The position numbers were made by a program, and so were the translations under genes. From Clostridia bacterium (GTDB lineage: Bacteria > Bacillota > Clostridia > Oscillospirales > CAG-272), in contig JAFQUL010000229.1 of the NCBI GenBank assembly GCA_017408535.1, positions 1 through 9,311 on the forward strand: DNA of 9,311 nt, in the 5' to 3' direction. This document shows positions 1-5,379 of the stretch, one piece after another. How positions within the stretch are numbered: the stretch's first letter is position 1; every line of letters begins with the position of its first letter. The notes under the pieces are model-generated. The model was not told the DNA's origin, made no database searches, and saw nothing but the letters and a program-made list of their open reading frames with translations.

Positions 1-1
1 A

Positions 2-1141
2 GAGCCCACCTGCGCGAAAACCGGATCTAAGGTCTATGAGTGCAGTTGCGGCAAGAGCTATTCGGAGGATATCTCCCGCCTTCCGCATGACTACACCCTC
101 ACCTCCACAAAAAAATCGACCTGCGCTGAAAAAGGTGTAAAAGAGTATTCCTGCAAATGCGGTAGCAGCTACTCAGAGGAGCTGGAGCTTCTGCCCCACA
201 GCTACACCCCCGCATCCTGTACTTCTCCCGAGATCTGCTCTGTGTGCGGATACAATAACGGCGGTCAGCTTCCCCACGACGTAGTTAACAGCTACTGTAC
301 TATCTGCGGGAAGGAAGTCCTGTGTCTCGGAATAACCGAGGCTGAGCTTTTCGAACTTGTGGGAACACCGGATGATACAGTTACGGAAAGCACCTCAGTC
401 GGTACCGTAACGACCTATATATACAGCAGCAATATGATGAAGCTGAGATTCTATCAGGTACATAACGGCACAGTCTCAGCGGTATTTTCCGCCGGAAGCG
501 GTTATATGTTCTGCCATATGCCGACAAAAAAGACACATATTCCCACATCGTATGACGAGAATATGAAGCTTATCTCTGACGGTAATATGGACGTGCTTTG
601 CTTCACGGATATTACCGGAAGCAAGAAGATGACCTCCTCCTGGGCCAAGCTCAGTGATTTCAACTACGGTTTTAATACAATAAATGCCACAACCGATTTT
701 AAGGGGGAGACGGTTACCGACTATTCCTCTCAGGCTGTTCTTTGTCTTTATATCACAAACTATTACAGAGCGCTCAACGGCCTGAGCCCTCTTGAATACT
801 CAGATGAAGCTTCCGCCGCATCTCTCACTCACAGCATCTATATGGCAAAAACAGGTAACTTTGAGCATACCGATCTTGAAGGAAACCGTGCAAGCTACCG
901 CCTCCGTAACGAGGGAATCGACGGAGTCTACTGCGGAGAAAATATCCAGGCAGGATATTTCTTTATCAACGGTATAAAGACCTCGAATATTTTCTTCGTA
1001 ACTCACTCCTGGTATACCTCTCCTACTCACAGAGCGGGTATGCTGACCCCGGAATATAAGTTCTTCGGCGCTGGAATTGCGTATAATTCCGCATCTTCGT
1101 ATGAGTACTATTCCACTCAGGTGTTCTACAGGTATCCGTAA
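2..1141 (+). CDS. CAP-domain (SCP/PR1-like) surface protein with Cys-rich repeats, 5' end outside window
   Basis: The reading frame is open from base 2, so the 379 residues seen here are the C-terminal part of a longer protein; the GTG at 242 is internal. In order there are Cys-rich tandem repeats (about residues 2-105), a region resembling the CAP-associated N-terminal domain of YlbC-like proteins (about 110-172, beginning GITEAELFELVGTP and rich in beta strand), a linker, and a CAP domain (about 245-379). The CAP domain shows the expected cavity residues: His289 in NFEHTD, Glu313 in CGENI, and His343 in WYTSPTHRAGML, and it ends in a strand TQVFYRYP. CAP proteins of Firmicutes are usually secreted or wall-associated; their biochemical role is mostly unknown. 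Export is inferred, since the signal peptide would lie outside the window. The stop is one base before the next gene, so the two are probably co-transcribed and translationally coupled. Confidence 0.9.
   Translation, partial: EPTCAKTGSKVYECSCGKSYSEDISRLPHDYTLTSTKKSTCAEKGVKEYSCKCGSSYSEELELLPHSYTPASCTSPEICSVCGYNNGGQLPHDVVNSYCTICGKEVLCLGITEAELFELVGTPDDTVTESTSVGTVTTYIYSSNMMKLRFYQVHNGTVSAVFSAGSGYMFCHMPTKKTHIPTSYDENMKLISDGNMDVLCFTDITGSKKMTSSWAKLSDFNYGFNTINATTDFKGETVTDYSSQAVLCLYITNYYRALNGLSPLEYSDEASAASLTHSIYMAKTGNFEHTDLEGNRASYRLRNEGIDGVYCGENIQAGYFFINGIKTSNIFFVTHSWYTSPTHRAGMLTPEYKFFGAGIAYNSASSYEYYSTQVFYRYP
5..217 (+). repeat. Two Cys-rich tandem protein repeats (about 111 bp period) plus a degenerate third
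   Basis: Two in-frame copies encode the pattern TCA-x2-G-x-K-x-Y-x-C-x-CG-x-SYSE followed by LPH-x-YT. The first Cys codons are at 11 and 122, exactly 37 codons apart. A third, degenerate stretch (about 215-310) keeps Cys pairs (ICSVCG, YCTICG) and LPHD. The C...CxCG...H arrangement is a familiar module in Firmicutes surface proteins, often seen in long tandem arrays, so more copies probably lie upstream. The spacing could bind zinc as a ribbon-like fold, but that is inference. Confidence 0.8.
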
Positions 1142-1142
1142 A

Positions 1143-2045
1143 ATGAAGCTGTACGCACCGGAGTATTACCGAGACTTTACCTGCATCGCCGATAAATGCA
1201 GACACAGCTGCTGTATCGGCTGGGAGATAGATATCGACAGCGCTACTTACGAAAAGTACCGCAATCTCGCATCTCCTTACGGAAAAACCGTAAAGGAAAG
1301 CATTGACGCAAGCGGAGAGACCCCCTGCTTTAAGCTCTCCGAGGGCGACAGATGTCCTCATCTAAATGAAAACGGGCTGTGCAGGATAATAATAAACGAG
1401 GGGGAAGAGCTTCTCTCAAATATCTGCCGTGAGCATCCGAGATTCTATAATGACACACCGAGAGGAAAAGAGGTCGGTCTTGGGCTGTCCTGTGAAGAGG
1501 CGGCAAGGATCATTCTTTCGTCAGACGGTTACCTCAATATAACAGAAATCGGTGATACCGAAGGAGACATTTCTTCGGAATACTGTAGCATCACAAAAAG
1601 AGACAGGCTGTATTCCATCATATCAGACAGATCGGTCCCCTACAGAAATAGGCTTGACGCCGCATACCGTGAATTCGGCGTGTCCCCCAATGTGCTTGAT
1701 GACGGCAGCTGGAGAGAACTTCTCGACCGACTTGAATATCTTGATCCTTCACACAGAGAGCTGTTCTCTTCTGTGTACTCATCAAATACAGACTCCCCCG
1801 CAGAATCGGAGAAAGCTTTGGAAAGAGCACTTGCATACTTTGCCTATCGGCATCTCTCAGGTGCTGAAGACGAAGGAGACGAACGTATGGCTCTGGGATT
1901 CTCATTTTTCTGTGAGAGACTTCTTGCTTCTCTTGTGAAGAGCGATCCGCAAAGGGATATAACAGAATACGCAAGGATTCTGTCGGAGGAGCTTGAATAT
2001 TCCCCCGACAACACCGAAGCGATAAAGCTTGAATTTCTTTTCTGA
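1143..2045 (+). CDS. FliB-like cysteine-cluster protein (annotated in relatives as flagellin lysine-N-methylase)
   Basis: The 300-residue protein begins MKLYAPEYYRDFTCIADKCR. The start at 1143 is chosen because this N-terminus is the conserved one; an in-frame ATG at 1077 lies deep inside the preceding gene. The cysteine signature is C14-x4-C19-x3-C23-C24 followed by IGWEIDID, then C62, C71, C80, C95 (ICREHPRFY) and C117 (GLSCEEAA). This matches the FliB/YkgJ-type CxxxCC cluster family. Salmonella FliB methylates flagellin lysines, and the conserved cysteines are thought to hold an iron-sulfur cluster. No flagellar gene is present here, and many non-motile Clostridia carry such proteins, so the methylase label is a family label rather than a demonstrated function. 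No strong Shine-Dalgarno site precedes the ATG; one base separates it from the upstream stop, so coupling is likely. The gene ends at a strong terminator. Confidence 0.88.
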   Translation: MKLYAPEYYRDFTCIADKCRHSCCIGWEIDIDSATYEKYRNLASPYGKTVKESIDASGETPCFKLSEGDRCPHLNENGLCRIIINEGEELLSNICREHPRFYNDTPRGKEVGLGLSCEEAARIILSSDGYLNITEIGDTEGDISSEYCSITKRDRLYSIISDRSVPYRNRLDAAYREFGVSPNVLDDGSWRELLDRLEYLDPSHRELFSSVYSSNTDSPAESEKALERALAYFAYRHLSGAEDEGDERMALGFSFFCERLLASLVKSDPQRDITEYARILSEELEYSPDNTEAIKLEFLF

Positions 2046-2051
2046 TAACTT

Positions 2052-2093
2052 AAAATCTCCGCTGCAACCTTACGGTTGCAACGGAGATTTTTT
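2052..2093. terminator. Bidirectional rho-independent terminator between convergent operons
   Basis: An 18-base arm (2052-2069) pairs with 2074-2091 across a TTAC loop, with a single C/A mismatch at 2062. The plus strand ends in a run of six T (2088-2093). The minus strand ends in four T next to the stem. It sits between the plus-strand FliB-like gene and the minus-strand lipoprotein gene and can serve both. Confidence 0.92.
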
Positions 2094-2117
2094 CACTTTA
2101 GTATTTAGTATACTGTA

Positions 2118-2711
2118 TCAGCAATAATAGAATTCGTAGTCAGGCAGAGCCCTCCACTCCTCACTGTCAACTATAATATCCTTGATGCGATAAATACAAT
2201 CAAGAAAGGCCTGTGCCTTTTCGTTATATCCGTCACATCCAAATGCTACGTCAGGGCAGTACACAGTCTTCGCTACTGACCCGTACTTTGCAGTAAGGGA
2301 CAATGTGGCAGAAGGGTTTGACATAACCTTTTGGTCTGACTCGGGATCGTTTACGGGATCATATCTGTCGGGATAAGTATTTATATTTATCCTTCTGATC
2401 ATACCGTATATCTCCCGCATCTCATCCTCGGAAAGGATAAGAGTGGTCACGTAATCCTCGGGGTGAGTGGCATTTCCCGTCTTTATCAGCTTTCCACTAC
2501 GACTGTCGTAGGAGCTTTCGCCGTAGGTCCCGAATCTGACTGTAAAATAGAAGTCCTCAGGAACCTGCCCGGTATATGCCACAGTGTCGTTCGGTTCTGC
2601 GGCCGCCTTTTCCTTGTCTATCCCGGCAAGGGCAATTTCATTTGTACCTCCACAGGAAACAGCGGGAAGAAGAAGCGATAAAGCAATGAGCAAATATATT
2701 GTTTTTTTCAT
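2118..2711 (-). CDS. Predicted lipoprotein, last gene of the ECF sigma operon
   Basis: This is a 197-residue protein with a Lys-rich start (MKKTIYLLIALSLLLP), a hydrophobic segment and a lipobox AVSC with the acylated Cys at residue 20, followed by a short linker. It should be anchored to the outer face of the membrane. The remainder is a single compact domain starting near residue 50 (EDFYFTVRFGTYGESSYDS) and ending WRALPDYEFYYC. I do not recognise an enzymatic motif, and the family is unknown to me. The ATG at 2711 is preferred over an in-frame ATG at 2729, which would overlap the upstream gene. The choice rests on GAGG six bases before 2711 and the typical signal-peptide N-terminus. It lies eight bases after the small membrane protein gene, so it is the fourth gene of the sigma/anti-sigma cassette and may help sense or respond to an envelope signal (inference from position). 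Confidence 0.85.
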   Translation of the reverse strand: MKKTIYLLIALSLLLPAVSCGGTNEIALAGIDKEKAAAEPNDTVAYTGQVPEDFYFTVRFGTYGESSYDSRSGKLIKTGNATHPEDYVTTLILSEDEMREIYGMIRRININTYPDRYDPVNDPESDQKVMSNPSATLSLTAKYGSVAKTVYCPDVAFGCDGYNEKAQAFLDCIYRIKDIIVDSEEWRALPDYEFYYC

Positions 2712-2717
2712 TCTGTA

Positions 2718-2722
2718 CCTCA
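2718..2722 (-). promoter_or_regulatory. Ribosome binding site overlapping the upstream stop codon (TGAGG)
   Basis: On the minus strand the stop TGA of the small membrane protein gene (2720-2722) runs directly into GG, giving GAGG six bases before the ATG at 2711. Ribosomes ending the upstream gene therefore stop on the binding site of the lipoprotein gene, which suggests translational coupling and fixes the lipoprotein start. Confidence 0.75.
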
Positions 2723-3070
2723 GTTCCACATCATGCTCTCGGTAAATCTTAAGCTGATAAAGACCGACAGCATTATCACGGCCAACATATACAGAAGCCG
2801 TATTATTTTATACTCGTAAATAAGTCTGCGGGAGAGAAAAAAGGAAAAAACGGTAACTGCCGCCGCGACGCTGAGCCAAAAGATTGCGGTAAAGCTGTTG
2901 GCACTGAAATAATTTTCTCTTACGTTACCGTCTGCGTCTACCTGCGGACAGCCGCACCCCAGCCAGTCAACTATAAATTCTCTATTGATATAGCTGTACG
3001 GTGTCACAAGTAAAAAGAACAGCAATATGGGCAACAGCAGTATACAGAATATCTTTACGCTCCTTGTCAT
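2720..3070 (-). CDS. Small membrane protein of unknown family, three predicted transmembrane helices
   Basis: The 116-residue protein has hydrophobic segments at about residues 6-23, 61-79 and 88-107. The first is followed by an extracytoplasmic-looking loop of about 35 residues containing INREFIVDWLGCGCPQVDAD and then FSANSFT. Cys39 and Cys41 in GCGCP are close enough to bind metal or form a disulfide; this is speculation. The ATG at 3070 is chosen because GGGAGG lies six bases upstream. An in-frame GTG at 3094 would overlap the stop of the preceding gene and lacks such a site. The gene sits 20 bases after the anti-sigma gene and eight before the lipoprotein gene, so the three are surely one transcript. 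I do not recognise the family and assign no function. Confidence 0.85.
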   Translation of the reverse strand: MTRSVKIFCILLLPILLFFLLVTPYSYINREFIVDWLGCGCPQVDADGNVRENYFSANSFTAIFWLSVAAAVTVFSFFLSRRLIYEYKIIRLLYMLAVIMLSVFISLRFTESMMWN

Positions 3071-3090
3071 TTTCTTCCTCCCGCAAAAGA

Positions 3091-3945
3091 TCACTCAAGC
3101 ACCAGCTGATATGATGCCAGATTACGTTTGTCTGCAAAGCCGACCATAGTCTTCTCAAGAGACGAGCAAAGCAGTTCTTTGTCTAAAGTATCGAAATATT
3201 TTTCAAGATTTCTTGAAACCGTTACCGTCATATACCACTCGGTAGCTGCGGTGTGCTGCACCATGAGCTCACCCATAAATTCCACCGTCTCGGTCTTTGC
3301 GTTATCGGTCACATTAAGAGAAATAAGCTCGACCTCGGGGCCGATGCCGTTTTTGTCCTTCCATGCGACAAAAACATTATCAGCGTCCGGCTCTGCCTCT
3401 ACCGATGCCGACGCGAGCTTTTTGTCACTGACGTACCACACGTAGGTCTGTACCGTCACAGTGGGAAAATCTACGGCGGTATCAACGGGAATAAAAGTAT
3501 CTGCCGCGCTATGGGTACTCTCAGCGGCGGCGGTCTTCTCCGACGTGAGGTGATCTGTGTCCGGTACAGGGGCAATGGGGAGGATATCGGTTTCGCTATC
3601 ACCGTCTGGGGGGAGAAGATCCTCTGCCGTTTCGCCCGGTACTAAGCCGGTTTCACGGATTATTTCCCCATCAAGCGCGGCCTCGGTGTTCGGTGCTTCA
3701 AGCTCGTTTGTATTCTGACTGTAATATACGTCGGGGTTAGGCAGGTCGGGTGCAAGCTTGTTTTCGCTTGCGGATCCTCTGATCTTTGCACCGAGAGGAG
3801 ACAAAAGAACTATCAGACAGAGCACTGCCGCTATTGACGACACAGAGAAAATGACTCTTTTGAGGGGTAGCTTTTTCTTGCCTGCCTCCTCGATATATTT
3901 GTCGTCTATATCTCCGATAATATCAAATAACTTTTCTTTTTTCAT
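3091..3945 (-). CDS. Single-pass membrane anti-sigma-like protein partnering the adjacent ECF sigma factor
   Basis: The 284-residue protein starts MKKEKLFDIIGDIDDKYIEE, an acidic/amphipathic cytoplasmic segment of the sort found at the N-terminus of membrane proteins paired with ECF sigma factors in Clostridia. One transmembrane helix follows (about 31-50). An outside linker rich in Pro, Glu, Asp, Thr and Ser (about 55-155) leads to a C-terminal domain (about 160-284) with TVTVQTYVWYVSDKKLASAS and a final ASYQLVLE that I do not recognise. The ATG at 3945 is supported by GGAG six bases before it. Starts at 3957 and 3978 are in frame but the first would destroy that site and the second lies inside a repeat. 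The inferred role is to hold the sigma factor at the membrane until the outer domain perceives a signal. There is no zinc-finger HxxxCxxC motif, so it is not of the classic ZAS type. Confidence 0.82.
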   Translation of the reverse strand: MKKEKLFDIIGDIDDKYIEEAGKKKLPLKRVIFSVSSIAAVLCLIVLLSPLGAKIRGSASENKLAPDLPNPDVYYSQNTNELEAPNTEAALDGEIIRETGLVPGETAEDLLPPDGDSETDILPIAPVPDTDHLTSEKTAAAESTHSAADTFIPVDTAVDFPTVTVQTYVWYVSDKKLASASVEAEPDADNVFVAWKDKNGIGPEVELISLNVTDNAKTETVEFMGELMVQHTAATEWYMTVTVSRNLEKYFDTLDKELLCSSLEKTMVGFADKRNLASYQLVLE

Positions 3946-3955
3946 AACAATCTCC

Positions 3956-4036
3956 ATTCCGCCGCTGTGCGGCGACACAAAAAATTGAATGCGTGATAAC
4001 CGGTATCCTGGGAAATGCCCGAATTGTATTCACGCT
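3956..4036 (-). repeat. Structured intergenic repeat, copy 1 (short form, 81 bp)
   Basis: This copy shares two blocks with copy 2 at 4048-4196. The first (3956-3976) is an ATTCCGCCGC-type GC-rich hairpin, here GCCGC-TGT-GCGGC flanked by a further C/G pair. The second (3985-4036) is a 52-base block that matches 4145-4196 at 49 positions; the three differences are all transitions (4008, 4020, 4026). The second block is bounded by GCGTGA (3991-3996) and its inverse TCACGC (4030-4035). The copy abuts the GGAG ribosome binding site (3952-3955) of the anti-sigma gene and so forms the end of that gene's untranslated leader. Strand is assigned by the operon only. Confidence 0.85.
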
Positions 4037-4047
4037 ATCCATCTTAT

Positions 4048-4196
4048 ATTCCGCCGCTATGAGGCGGTACACAAATTTTAGCAAATTCAAATGTGTTCGC
4101 CTTTGCGAACAAAAATGGGTTAGGGTCCCATTTTTAATTTGAATTTGAATGCGTGATAACCGGTATCTTGGGAAATGCCTGAATTATATTCACGCT
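4048..4196 (-). repeat. Structured intergenic repeat, copy 2 (long form, 149 bp, with internal branched-hairpin module)
   Basis: The outer blocks match copy 1: CCGCC-GCTATGA-GGCGG hairpin at 4051-4067 and the 52-base block at 4145-4196 with GCGTGA (4151-4156) and TCACGC (4190-4195) ends. Between them this copy has about 65 bases absent from copy 1: an 11-base inverted repeat (4082-4092 with 4137-4147) enclosing two smaller hairpins. The TCACGC end, read on the minus strand as GCG TGA, is the final Ala codon and stop codon of the sigma factor gene. Copies 1 and 2 are separated by 11 bases. Confidence 0.85.
4082..4147 (-). terminator. Branched hairpin module; possible attenuator between sigma and anti-sigma genes
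   Basis: The outer arms 4082-4092 and 4137-4147 are perfectly complementary over 11 bases. Inside are GTTCGC-CTTT-GCGAAC (4094-4109, with the minus strand equivalent) and a nine-base stem 4111-4119 with 4127-4135. Read on the minus strand, the nine-base stem ends in five T, as in a weak intrinsic terminator, just downstream of the sigma gene. It could reduce read-through into the anti-sigma gene or protect the RNA end. The T run is part of the stem and no GC-rich base of long length is present, so termination is uncertain. Confidence 0.45.
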
Positions 4197-4747
4197 AAAA
4201 ATTCCTTTTCAAGTTTTTCCTTAAGCTTGACGCGGGTCCTGTAAAGTACGGTCGCCGTCCTGCTGACGCTTAAACCGGTGGCACGGCTTATCTCATCGTA
4301 GCTTTTACCGTAAAAGTAACGAAGAACAAAGACCCTTCTTTCCTCCTCGCAAAGACCTGAAAGAAAGGAATTGACGGTATCTCTTATCAGACAGTCCTCT
4401 ATCTCCCGCTCGACAGTAAAACCCGAGGGAATACATTCGTCAAGCTCGTCAAGGATCAGGGGGATCTCTCCCCCGCCCCGCTTTTCTGCGGTGCGTCTGC
4501 GGTATCTGTCGATAGAGATACGTCTGGTCAGCTTACCGAGAAAGGTGGACAGTACAGAGGGACGGTGAGGCGGTATAGCATTCCACGCTTCAAGGTATGT
4601 ATCGTTTACGATTTCCTCGGCATCCCCACTGTCGGATAAAATGGAGTTTGCAATACTGTAGCAGTATTTTCCGTACTTTTTCGCAGTTTCATCTATTGCT
4701 TTTTCATTACGGTCAAAATACAGATCTACTATCTTACTGTCTTCCAT
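4190..4747 (-). CDS. RNA polymerase sigma factor, ECF (sigma-70) family
   Basis: The 185-residue protein contains sigma region 2 (about residues 8-85: YFDRNEKAIDETAKKYGKYC, then DAEEIVNDTYLEAWNAIPPH and LTRRISIDRYRRR) and region 4 (about 118-180: FLSGLCEEERRVFVLRYFYG, then SYDEISRATGLSVSRTATVL with a helix-turn-helix, then RTRVKLKEKLEKE). Region 3 is absent and the length is typical of ECF factors. The ATG at 4747 has a full AGGAGGT site (4754-4760) six bases upstream. It directs RNA polymerase to a small regulon and is presumably restrained by the membrane protein encoded next, 244 bases downstream. This gap is unusually long for such a pair and is filled by the structured repeats. The last codon and the stop come from the end of repeat copy 2, so the gene's 3' end may have been rewritten when the repeat arrived. 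Confidence 0.93.
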   Translation of the reverse strand: MEDSKIVDLYFDRNEKAIDETAKKYGKYCYSIANSILSDSGDAEEIVNDTYLEAWNAIPPHRPSVLSTFLGKLTRRISIDRYRRRTAEKRGGGEIPLILDELDECIPSGFTVEREIEDCLIRDTVNSFLSGLCEEERRVFVLRYFYGKSYDEISRATGLSVSRTATVLYRTRVKLKEKLEKEFLA

Positions 4748-4804
4748 TTCAGTACCTCCTTATCCCGGTGTTTGAGAGTGCGCGCATCCCTCTCTGCACT
4801 TCAT

Positions 4805-4830
4805 CTCGGATTTTTATCGGAAATATTTCA
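4805..4830 (-). promoter_or_regulatory. Candidate ECF-type promoter upstream of the sigma gene (TGAAAT-N16-CGAG)
   Basis: On the minus strand, TGAAAT (4825-4830) lies 16 bases before CGAG (4805-4808). This resembles the TGAAAC-N16-CGT(C/A) promoters of Bacillus ECF sigma factors such as SigW and SigX. Its position, about 45-60 bases upstream of the ribosome binding site, would fit autoregulation. Only one example is available and no good sigma-A promoter was seen nearby, so this is a weak call. Confidence 0.3.
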
Positions 4831-4890
4831 CGTTCGCATTGTTTTTCCTCAGTATATAAGACGTTTTTTTGCGGATTTTGTTCCCGAAAC

Positions 4891-4921
4891 AAAAAATTAC
4901 CCGCTGATGCGGGTAATTTTT
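4891..4921 (-). terminator. Rho-independent terminator of the nifS-nifU operon
   Basis: The stem 4909-4921 pairs perfectly with 4892-4904 over 13 bases across a four-base loop. Read on the minus strand it has a CCCGC/GCGGG base and ends in six T. It begins four bases after the stop codon of the scaffold gene. The plus strand also has a T run, but no plus-strand gene ends here. Confidence 0.92.
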
Positions 4922-4925
4922 ATCA

Positions 4926-5357
4926 TTATTTTTCGCAGTTACAGTGATCTCCGTGGCAGTGACAGTCAAGCCCGGGGATCTCCTTGTCGATACCGTTCTT
5001 CTTGTAGTAATCGCTGATAGCGGCCTTAACAGCCTCCTCAGCAAGAACGGAACAGTGGACCTTTACAGGGGGAAGACCCTCAAGCGCCTCAACAACGGCG
5101 GAATTGGTAAGGGTAAGTGCCTCGTCAACCGACTTACCGATAATAAGATCGGTAGCCATAGAGGAGGTAGCTATCGCCGCACCGCAGCCAAAGGTCTTGA
5201 ACTTTGCGTCGGTGATGATATTGTTCTCTATCTTGAGAAATATCTTCATTATGTCGCCGCACTTGGCGTTACCAACTGTACCTACGCCGTCGGCGTTCTC
5301 TATCTCACCCATGTTGTGGGGGTTTGAAAAATGCTCCATTACTTTTTCGCTATACAT
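4926..5357 (-). CDS. nifU: NifU/IscU-type iron-sulfur cluster scaffold protein with Cys/His-rich tail
   Basis: The 143-residue protein matches the IscU/NifU N-terminal scaffold, which receives sulfur from a cysteine desulfurase and assembles an iron-sulfur cluster before handing it on. It starts MYSEKVMEHFSNPHNMGEIE, and the three ligand cysteines are present: Cys33 in NAKCGD with its following Asp35, Cys58 in FGCGAAIA, and Cys102 in KVHCSVLAEEAV. The LPPVK motif that in IscU binds the HscA chaperone is also present (95-99). Residues 130-143 form an added tail, LDCHCHGDHCNCEK, with four Cys and three His, which a minimal IscU lacks. There is no NifU central ferredoxin domain or C-terminal NFU domain. 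AAAGGAG lies eight bases before the ATG. The gene follows the desulfurase by 22 bases in the same transcript. Confidence 0.95.
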   Translation of the reverse strand: MYSEKVMEHFSNPHNMGEIENADGVGTVGNAKCGDIMKIFLKIENNIITDAKFKTFGCGAAIATSSMATDLIIGKSVDEALTLTNSAVVEALEGLPPVKVHCSVLAEEAVKAAISDYYKKNGIDKEIPGLDCHCHGDHCNCEK

Positions 5358-5379
5358 ACTGATAACTCCTTTCCTGTGA

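Noticed and set aside
1077..1142. Upstream ATG for the FliB-like gene
   Set aside because: It would add 22 residues encoded inside the CAP domain gene in another frame and unlike the family; the family N-terminus begins at 1143.
1023..1361. 112-codon minus-strand open frame across the CAP/FliB-like junction
   Set aside because: It is antisense to two well-supported genes and has no start signal or recognisable motif.
3985..4196. CRISPR-like array suggested by the repeated 52-base block
   Set aside because: There are only two copies, they contain their own inverted ends and differ at three positions, the interval between them contains further shared and palindromic sequence, and no cas gene is nearby.
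4944..5327. 127-codon plus-strand open frame opposite the scaffold gene
   Set aside because: The opposite strand encodes an unmistakable IscU-type scaffold with all ligand cysteines.
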